NCBI GenBank assembly: GCA_000531095.1
Contig: HG799463.1
Span: forward strand, 246,671 to 310,670
DNA from: Gemmata massiliana
Lineage (GTDB): Bacteria; Planctomycetota; Planctomycetia; Gemmatales; Gemmataceae
DNA length: 64,000 nt
Direction of reading: 5' to 3'
Shown here one piece after another: positions 57,877 through 64,000 of the stretch. Numbering within the stretch: the stretch's first letter is position 1; each line of letters begins with the position of its first letter. Under the pieces are notes generated by a model. That model was not told where the DNA came from. It did no database searches and was given only the letters and a program-made list of their open reading frames with translations. The position numbers and the translations under genes are program-made.

Positions 57877-59274
57877 CTATTTCTTGCCGGCCTTGAACTG
57901 CGTGCGCAGTTGTTCGAGAGCCGCGCCGACCAGCTTCTCGCCGCTGCCCTCGGCGACCCGGGCGCTGATCACCTCGTAGGCCCCCTGCGGGTACGCGGCC
58001 CGGTTCGGCACGTACCCGACGCTCCCGTTGGCCAGTTCCGCGATCATGGTCTGGCGGAACGGCGACCCGCGCTTGATCTGTAGGCCCAGCTCCACGAAGA
58101 TCTCACCCGGCAGGCTGACCCACGCGAGGTCGTCCCCGAGCGCGATCACCTGCACCTCCACCGGGTACGGCTTGCCGAGCCGCGCGGACACGTCGATTGC
58201 CTTGAGCGCCTGTACTTGGTCGAGGAACCCCGGGACCGGCTTGGTCCCCTTCTCGAGGTCCGCGAGAACCTTCTTCGCGGCCATGACCTGGTCCGCGGTC
58301 ACCGGCGGGAGCTCGAGTTCGACCGTCGCCCGGGACGCGCGCAGCGGGCCGTCGGTCGGTTTCAGGGCGTCGAACGTGCGCAGCACCTCGGCCGCGAGCC
58401 GGGTTCCGATGCGGGCCGCCTCACCGTGCCCCTTCTGGGCCTTGTCATTACCCACGTTGATGTGGTTCACGTCGCCGCAGGTTCCGGTGGTGAACACCGT
58501 GACCACGTCGTCCCCGACCGCCGTACCGAGCGCCTTGGCCAGCGCGTGCGGGTAGTCGGCCGAGTAGTGCGTGCCGCCGACCGTGTCCAGGTGCATCGCG
58601 AAGTTGACGTACACCGCGACCGGCTTCGGGGGCTTCGTGTCGGTCTCGATCAGCACCACGGGAACGGACGGGTCGGTCGGCCCGGCGGGGCGCACGATCT
58701 TGGGGTTCAGTTTGCCCGGGTTCCACCCGACGGTGCCGTCGGCCATGTGGAACCGGCGATTGAACGCGAGCCCGCGCTCGGTGCCGCACCCGAACGACAC
58801 GCGCACAGGTACGCGCGCCGCGTGCGCCTTTTTCACCGCGTCGGCGATCTTGCCGGGCAGCTCGGCGAGGTACGCTTTTACGATCTTCTTGCCGTCCGGG
58901 GGCGCGTCGTGGCGCGGAACCTCGTCCCAGAGCACCGGCCCCGTGTGCGAGTGGGTCGCGGAGATCATCACGTTCTGTCCGGGAATCCCGGTCCGCTCCT
59001 CGATCAGTTTGCGGGCGCCTTCAACCATGTCTCGTGTGGTCAGGAGCAGATCGAGGGACACGAGCGCGACGGCCGTGTCGCCCTTCTCGAAAACGAGCGC
59101 CTTGGCGAACAGCGGGTCGTGGGTGCCCTCGGCCCCGCGGGGCGAGTAGTACCCGGCCAGCGGGCACCCGTTGGGCGGGGTGACGTCGACCGCCGCGGCT
59201 CCCGCGGACAGAGGGCCGGCGAGGGACGGAACGGTGAGCGCGAGTGTGAGTGCGAATGAGAGAAGGAGGCGCAT
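57877..59274 (-). CDS. Neutral/alkaline ceramidase-like secreted hydrolase
   Basis: A 465-residue exported protein with a signal peptide (MRLLLSFALTLALTVPSLAG). Features of the ceramidase-like metallohydrolase superfamily: AAVDVTPPNGCPLAGYYSPRGAEGTHDPLFAKALVFE, MISATHSHTGPVLWDE with conserved histidines, GTERGLAFNRRF, VYVNFAMHLDTVGGTHYSADYP and TTGTCGDVNHINVG. It lacks a clear sequence match to classical ceramidase termini, so lipid cleavage is inferred only. The start at 59274 is chosen by the signal peptide. A homologous but frameshifted gene lies at 29707-31085. Confidence 0.82.
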   Translation of the reverse strand: MRLLLSFALTLALTVPSLAGPLSAGAAAVDVTPPNGCPLAGYYSPRGAEGTHDPLFAKALVFEKGDTAVALVSLDLLLTTRDMVEGARKLIEERTGIPGQNVMISATHSHTGPVLWDEVPRHDAPPDGKKIVKAYLAELPGKIADAVKKAHAARVPVRVSFGCGTERGLAFNRRFHMADGTVGWNPGKLNPKIVRPAGPTDPSVPVVLIETDTKPPKPVAVYVNFAMHLDTVGGTHYSADYPHALAKALGTAVGDDVVTVFTTGTCGDVNHINVGNDKAQKGHGEAARIGTRLAAEVLRTFDALKPTDGPLRASRATVELELPPVTADQVMAAKKVLADLEKGTKPVPGFLDQVQALKAIDVSARLGKPYPVEVQVIALGDDLAWVSLPGEIFVELGLQIKRGSPFRQTMIAELANGSVGYVPNRAAYPQGAYEVISARVAEGSGEKLVGAALEQLRTQFKAGKK

Positions 59275-59651
59275 CAGGTAACTCGGGGGGAATGCAGGGC
59301 GGGGTCGCGGCATTATCCCAGAAATGCGCGCGAGGAAAAGTGCGTGATTGGCTGCAGCCTCGAAGTCGTGGCGCGTAAGATTTGCCCCGCTCGCTTACAA
59401 CGGCGTGTAGTTCTTACGCACACCGAGTAAGAGTTGCGGCCGCGATCCCCACTGCCCAAATTCGCGCGCCACCCCAGCCTCGCACGATGGTGATCGAAGG
59501 CGTGCCGGTTCAGGGATCGCGTGAAAGAAAGCGCCGTTTGCGCACCGAAAGCGCCTCAAGTCGGAGCCACAAAAATCCGCACGGGTTTGTGGCACACGCG
59601 CTGCTGAGGTACGCACATCGCCTCCACCGTCAAAGCCAAGAGGGTCGAGAC
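59275..59651. other. Intergenic region without a recognisable gene
   Basis: About 380 bases upstream of the ceramidase-like gene (whose promoter must be here) and before a small open frame. Open frames in it show no family traits. Confidence 0.4.
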
Positions 59652-59744
59652 ATGCCAGCCATCAGCGCACTAGACCGCGACGAACTGAACCGTCTGGCCG
59701 ACGATGGCTGCCCGCACGGGGGCGATCTCGGCGGTTCCGACTGA
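59652..59744 (+). CDS. Possible 30-residue peptide gene ahead of a terminator
   Basis: A 30-codon frame (MPAISALDRDELNRLADDGCP, ending GGSD) with AGAGGG about 10 bases before the ATG and an intrinsic terminator 42 bases after the stop. Spacing suggests a real short transcript, but the peptide has no known family and could be a remnant or a non-coding RNA. Confidence 0.3.
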   Translation: MPAISALDRDELNRLADDGCPHGGDLGGSD

Positions 59745-59785
59745 ACGCGGAGCGATTACATCTCGTCTCGAATGCGCACTCTCCC

Positions 59786-59816
59786 AAGCCCTGCGGCGTG
59801 ATGTCGCGGGGCTTTT
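59786..59816 (+). terminator. Intrinsic terminator, plus strand
   Basis: A 10-base stem with one G-T type pair (59786-59795 and 59805-59814), loop of about 9, followed by a run of five T. It follows the short open frame at 59652. Confidence 0.7.
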
Positions 59817-59852
59817 TCGTTTGGTTGCTTGCTGTAGTGAAGTTGCACTCAC

Positions 59853-59900
59853 CCGAAGCCTTCGGCCCCCTATCGAGGGCTCTCGATCCGAAGGCTTCGG
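59853..59900 (-). terminator. Inverted repeat after the quinoprotein remnant
   Basis: 13-base perfect arms (59853-59865 and 59888-59900). It lies just past the stop of the minus-strand pseudogene at 59955. Confidence 0.45.
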
Positions 59901-59954
59901 TCTGTGATCGAATTGCATTTCTGGCACCGACCGAGGCGGTGCCCCAGACGAAGT

Positions 59955-60605
59955 TCACTTCGTCGGTAGGCGGAAGCACGCAGCCTCCTGGCCGTTCCGG
60001 ACGTACAGGAAGCCGTGAGCCACAACGGGATGGTTCCAGGTCTTTCCGGTCAGGGCCGGCACCTTCGCCAGTTCGCTGAAGTCGGCCGGGCTCGCCTCCA
60101 CCAGCGCCACCGCCCCGCTTTCTGCCTGCACCAGCAACAGCGCCTGGTTCGCCAGCGCGAACACCTACCCGTGACCGTAGGCCGTGTCCTTCCACACCTG
60201 CTTGCCGTTCGCCAGGTCGACGCAACAGAACCGGCCGTCGTCGAACCCGTAGAAGTGCCCGCCGACGATCACGCCGTCATTGAAGTACGGCCGCGCGCCC
60301 CGCGTGCTCCACACGGTCTTGACGTCCCAGGCGTCGCCCGTCTTTATTACCCGGAGCCGCCGCACCCCCTGGTCCCCACCGACCCCGGTGCCAATTATCA
60401 CGTCCGTGTCCGACAGAACCAGCGGCTGCGTCGCACGGTTCCCGCCCCCGAGGGGCCAGGCGTGTTCCCACAACTCCGCGCCGTCAGTCGGGCGGAAGGA
60501 TTCGAGGCCGTAGTCGGAGTGGGCCGCGAACTGCGCCTCCGACTGTCGGTGGAGGGCCAGGTACGCGGCGCGCAGGGCGATCGGGAGTTCGCTTCCGGTG
60601 CTCAT
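59955..60605 (-). pseudogene. PQQ-like / BamB-like beta-propeller remnant with in-frame stop
   Basis: Fragment of a quinoprotein-like propeller. The first part has AELWEHAWPLGGGNRATQPLVL, RRLRVIKTGDAWDVKTVWSTRGARPYFND and GGHFYGFDDGRFCCVDLANGKQVWK. An in-frame TAG at about 60165-60167 follows AYGHG; the frame then continues with VFALANQALLLVQAESGAVALVE and HPVVAHGFLYVRNGQEAACF to the stop at 59955. The N-terminus lacks a signal peptide and the first propeller blades, so the gene is also truncated. A CAG-to-TAG change would explain the stop. It lies in the same decayed region as the integrase. Confidence 0.75.
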
Positions 60606-60726
60606 AAGGTGCGGTGGCGGGATTCGTGCGTCTACGCACGATCGGAATCGAATAGGGATGCTAGAGATGGGGACCGGCAGATGCTAGTGAGAAAACGGTG
60701 AGAGCGTGCGGCACAAGCGCCCACGA

Positions 60727-60850
60727 TCATCCGTCGAGGCCGTAAGCACGAACCTTGTCGAACAGTTGCCGGCGGCTGATGCCCAGTAACTCGGCCGCGG
60801 AACTGGTCGCGGGGTATTCGAGGCGGGCACCGCGGTCGCCGGCGACTGCC
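60727..60850 (-). pseudogene. C-terminal Fis-type helix-turn-helix remnant
   Basis: The minus strand reads LEYPATSSAAELLGISRRQLFDKVRAYGLDG-stop (60727). This is the HTH_8 (Fis-type) end of sigma-54-dependent NtrC-like regulators. Nothing of the AAA+ part is visible upstream, so it is a fragment. Confidence 0.6.
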
Positions 60851-61766
60851 CCCAATCGGATGACTTGACCCTTCTGGCGGTCAGTTGGCCCGTCGGCGGC
60901 GTGTCACGACGCCAAACCATTCCGTTGTCATTTCAATCAAAATTTCGTTTATAAAATCGAATGTTCGACTTCTTGCGAAATCGGGTACTGCATACGAACG
61001 GTGGCGGATCGGCAGGCCCGAAGTGGGGTGCGTGGATAGAGTTCAGCCTGCCGTAGCAGGCGCGATTGACGTGTTCCGCGTTCGATTCGACAACCTGCGA
61101 CTCGGCAACCAATCCGACAACGGCCCGATCGCTGACTTCTCGTTCAACGCGAACGACCCCATCAATGCGCCCCGGGGCGGGCGAACGGATCGATCCCGGG
61201 GAACGTGCAGGTCCGATGACGGAGTAGTGCACCGTCGCTACAGTCCGGCCCGCTTCGCGGCCAATCACTTCTTCGCGCGCCCCGTCCCGAGCGACTGCAA
61301 AAAGTTGTCTATCCGAAGAGGTGGTTGGTCCGTCGCCAAGAAACCTCGCCCTGGATATCACTTCTATACATGCTAGTTGTGCGGTGCGTGCCCGACAGCA
61401 GTCCCGGCGGCGACCTCGGATGTTGCCGACCCGTCGCTCCGATTACACGGTCCACATCGGTTGCGCGTCTCACTCTCGCAGCGCCCGCCGTTGCCCCTCG
61501 CGTCGTCGGGGTTGAACCCATTGCGCGAGGTCAGTGACTTTTGAATACCGCTCGCGCGGACGGTATATTACGGCGGCGCAAGGTACGCATTGATTGAGGG
61601 CGTTCAGGCAACGATTGGCTGAGATTTTCAGCGCTTCCGCCCCGCGCACCTTGCGCGCCGCCGTAATAGTGGTAAGTCCCAGGTGAGAGGACCGAAATCA
61701 GGAGGGCTGAGCGGGCGGCACGGCGGCGTGTAAGGGAACCCATCTCGACTCGAGTAACCTCCTCCC
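60851..61766. other. Unassigned region with a long inverted repeat
   Basis: No recognised gene in about 900 bases. Open frames on both strands over 60885-61376 are equally plausible by composition and I could not choose one. An inverted repeat (61567-61584 with 61648-61667, one 2-base bulge) lies about 100 bases after the stop of the P-type ATPase gene and may be its terminator or a mobile-element end. Confidence 0.5.
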
Positions 61767-61767
61767 G

Positions 61768-64000
61768 CTACCCGGTTACCCAGCTCTTCCGCACCAGCCA
61801 CGTCTTCACCACCTGCGTGAGCAGGACGTACCCGAACAGGATCAGCGCGAGGAGCGGCCAGTACAGCAGCGGCAGCGGGGCGAACCCGAGCAGAGGGCCG
61901 ACCGGGGAGAACGGCAGGGACGCCCCGACGAGCATCACCGCGATCGTGGACACGATCAGCGGCCAACTGGCCCGGCTCTGGAGGAACGGGATGCGATTCG
62001 TCCGGATGACGTGGATGATCAGTGTCTGCGTCAGCAGCGACTCGACGAACCACGCGGTCTGGAACACCGACGCGTTGGCCGGGTCCCAGCACCCGAAGCC
62101 GTAGAGCATGATGAAGAACGTGACGTAGTCGAAGGCCGAACTGCACGGGCCGATGAACAGGATGTACCGGGTGATCTGGCCGATCGACCACGGGCGCGGT
62201 TTGGCCACCTGCTCCGGGTCCGCGTCGTCGGTCGGGATCGCGACCTGGGAGAAGTCGTACAACAGGTTGTTGGCCAGAACCTGGATCGGGAGCATCGGCA
62301 CGAACGGCAGGAACGCGCTCGCGCCGAGGACGCTGAACATGTTCCCGAAGTTCGAGCTCGCTCCCATCCGGACGTACTTCAGGATGTTGGCGAACACCTT
62401 CCGCCCCTCCCGCACCCCCTCTTCCAGCACCAACAGATCCTTCTCCAGCAGGATCACGTCCGCCGATTCCTTGGCGATGTCGGTCGCGGTGTCCACCGAG
62501 ATGCCCACGTCGGCGCCCCGCAGCGCCGGGGCGTCGTTGATCCCGTCGCCCAGGAACCCGACGGCGTGCCCGGCCCCTTGTAGGCACCGGATCACCCGCT
62601 GCTTGTGGGCCGGGGACAGCCGAGCGAACAGCGTCGCCCGGCCCGCCGCCGCCGCCAACTCCGCGTCGGACATCCCCTCGACCTGATTGCCCACCAGAAC
62701 CGCGTCCGTGGCGATGCCCACGTCTCGGCAGATCTTCCGGCTGACGAGTTCGTTGTCCCCGGTCAGCACCTTGACCGCGACACCGCCCGCCCGGAGCGCG
62801 GCGATCGCGGCACGGGCCGTGTCCTTGGGCGGGTCGAGGAACGCCACGTACCCGCGGAGCGTCAGGTCCCGTTCGTCGTCCTTCGAGTACGCCGGCCGGG
62901 CGTCGAAGTCGCGGTACGCGACCGCGAGCACGCGGAACCCGTCGGCACTGAGCCGGTCGAACTCCTCTTTGAGGTCCGCCCGGAACATCGGGTTGACGGG
63001 CTGAATCTCGCCGTCGAGTTCGAAGTTCGCGCACCGCTCGTAGAGCGCCTCCGGCGCGCCCTTGCAGATCAGCCGGTGCCCGGCCCCGGGCCGTTCGACC
63101 ACGACCGACATCATGCGGCGGGAGAAGTCGAACGGGATCTCGTCGACCTTGGCGTAGTCCGCGAACGACGGGTGCGCGTGGACCTCGGCGTGCGACAGTA
63201 CCGCCCGGTCCATCAGGTTCTTCAGCCCGGTCTGGAAGTGGCTGTTGAGGTACGCGAGGAGCAGCACCTCGTCGTCCTCTTTCAGGGTCACGTCGCAGTG
63301 CTTCTCCAGGACGATCCGGTCCTGGGTCAGGGTGCCGGTCTTGTCCGTACACAGGACGTCCATCGCCCCCAGGTTCTGGATCGCGTTCAGCCGCTTGACG
63401 ATCACCCGTTTACGGGACATCCCGATCGCGCCCTTGGACAGGCACACGGCGACGATCATCGGCAGCATCTCCGGGGTCATTCCGACCGCGACCGCCAGCG
63501 CGAAGAAGAACGCCCCGGCCCAGTCCCCTTTCGTCAGCCCGTTGATGAGGAAGACGGTCGGGACCATGACGAAGATGAAGTAGATCATCAGCCACGTGAA
63601 CCGGGTCACCCCGCGGTCGAAGCTGGTCGGCGGTTGCGGCTCGACGAGGGTGGTGGAGATACCGCCGAGGAAGGTCGTCAGCCCGGTGGCCACGACGACG
63701 GCGGTGGCGGCCCCGCTCTCGACGCTGGTGCCCAGGTAGCAGACGTTCGTCCGTTCGAGCGGCGACCGGCCGGCGGCGTCCTCCCGGGCCGCGAACTTCT
63801 CGACCGGGAACGACTCCCCGGTCAGGCCGCCCTGGGTGACGAACAGGTCTTTGCACGCGAGGAGCCGCACATCGGCCGGGATCATGTCCCCGGCCGCGAG
63901 TTCGACCACGTCCCCCTGCACCAGGTCCGCGACCGGCACCTCGCGCGCCCGCTCGCCGCGGCGAACGGTGGCGTGAACGCTGATCATCGCCCGGAGCTTG
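61768..64000 (-). CDS. mgtA: Magnesium-transporting P-type ATPase (5' end beyond the window)
   Basis: The last 743 or so residues of an MgtA/MgtB-type pump that imports Mg2+ across the inner membrane. Visible in order: VADLVQGDVVELAAGDMIPADVR, GGLTGESFPVEK, membrane spans around WLMIYFIFVMVPTVFLING, the phosphorylation site LCTDKTGTLTQDRIVLEKHCDV, the nucleotide-binding domain ending FDFSRRMMSVVVERPG, the hinge FLGDGINDAPALRGADVGISVDTATD, GASSNFGNMFSVLGASAFLPFVPM, and C-terminal spans. The ASSNFGNM sequence is characteristic of magnesium pumps. About 150 residues at the N-terminus are missing because the gene runs past base 64000. No Mg2+-responsive leader can be inspected. Confidence 0.92.
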   Translation of the reverse strand, partial: KLRAMISVHATVRRGERAREVPVADLVQGDVVELAAGDMIPADVRLLACKDLFVTQGGLTGESFPVEKFAAREDAAGRSPLERTNVCYLGTSVESGAATAVVVATGLTTFLGGISTTLVEPQPPTSFDRGVTRFTWLMIYFIFVMVPTVFLINGLTKGDWAGAFFFALAVAVGMTPEMLPMIVAVCLSKGAIGMSRKRVIVKRLNAIQNLGAMDVLCTDKTGTLTQDRIVLEKHCDVTLKEDDEVLLLAYLNSHFQTGLKNLMDRAVLSHAEVHAHPSFADYAKVDEIPFDFSRRMMSVVVERPGAGHRLICKGAPEALYERCANFELDGEIQPVNPMFRADLKEEFDRLSADGFRVLAVAYRDFDARPAYSKDDERDLTLRGYVAFLDPPKDTARAAIAALRAGGVAVKVLTGDNELVSRKICRDVGIATDAVLVGNQVEGMSDAELAAAAGRATLFARLSPAHKQRVIRCLQGAGHAVGFLGDGINDAPALRGADVGISVDTATDIAKESADVILLEKDLLVLEEGVREGRKVFANILKYVRMGASSNFGNMFSVLGASAFLPFVPMLPIQVLANNLLYDFSQVAIPTDDADPEQVAKPRPWSIGQITRYILFIGPCSSAFDYVTFFIMLYGFGCWDPANASVFQTAWFVESLLTQTLIIHVIRTNRIPFLQSRASWPLIVSTIAVMLVGASLPFSPVGPLLGFAPLPLLYWPLLALILFGYVLLTQVVKTWLVRKSWVTG

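Noticed and set aside
57017-60167. Possible amber recoding (TAG read as an amino acid)
   Set aside because: Other genes in the window (for example the GH2 gene and mgtA) end naturally at TAG, and both interrupted genes are otherwise decayed.
60885-61376. Open frames on both strands
   Set aside because: Both look equally coding by composition and neither has a recognised family or ribosome binding site; not enough to call a gene.
1-64000. CRISPR array, rRNA or tRNA genes
   Set aside because: No regularly spaced direct repeats and no recognisable rRNA or tRNA sequence were seen; a tRNA scan was not possible.

Overview
The window looks like a chromosomal segment from a Gemmata-like planctomycete (family Gemmataceae). 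The evidence is GC-rich coding sequence, three ECF sigma factor / Ser-Thr kinase pairs, TIGR02996 and TIGR03067 family proteins, an LEPR-type surface protein, three DUF1501 proteins, and kinases fused to FGE-sulfatase or WD40 domains. This assignment rests on family recognition by eye; no database search was run.

Layout. 0-2.3 kb: a sigma factor overlapping a zinc-motif Ser/Thr kinase that runs off the left edge, then a dead ISKra4-like transposase. 2.5-9.2 kb: two small secreted proteins, an amidohydrolase, a Gfo/Idh/MocA oxidoreductase bracketed by two composite inverted-repeat elements, and a DUF1501 protein. 9.3-16.2 kb (minus strand): tsaD behind a multi-membrane-span kinase, a small secreted protein, and a kinase-FGE fusion behind its ECF sigma factor. 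16.2-31.7 kb is mostly metabolic: acs, an AguB-like amidohydrolase, a GH2 glycosidase, a D-amino-acid dehydrogenase, a sialate O-acetylesterase, DUF1501, a glycerol facilitator, a PLP decarboxylase, an enolase-superfamily enzyme, a ceramidase-like protein and a TIGR02996 protein. 32.0-37.8 kb: an ABC export module (ATPase, large permease, membrane-anchored partner). 37.8-45.0 kb: a LmbE deacetylase, the transcription accessory protein Tex with a damaged 5' end, ftsH, and a thioredoxin-like protein. 45.5-50.6 kb: a basic small protein, glpD, a FAH-family protein, a Gemmata-type protein and a third DUF1501. 50.7-56.4 kb: an LEPR protein with broken frame, and an ECF sigma factor overlapping a kinase-WD40 protein. 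56.4-61.7 kb is a decaying island (tyrosine recombinase remnant, quinoprotein remnant, regulator C-terminus). 61.8 kb to the edge: a Mg2+ P-type ATPase, 5' incomplete.

How the genes work together. The clearest functional theme is signalling: each ECF sigma gene sits directly upstream of a kinase, twice with a 4-base ATGA overlap, so translation of the pair is probably coupled. Long inverted repeats close many transcription units, including a 76-base perfect palindrome between the convergent ftsH and thioredoxin genes.

Main anomalies. (1) Several otherwise intact genes, including the normally essential tsaD, break by one base inside short G/C runs. That pattern suggests sequence or assembly error, though real mutation cannot be excluded. 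(2) The 5' end of tex carries a roughly 60-base copy of an internal tex segment and loses its frame. (3) The DUF1501 genes have no DUF1549/DUF1553 partner nearby. (4) Two kinases have altered catalytic loops. I did not find a CRISPR array, rRNA or tRNA gene, or a recognisable defence system.
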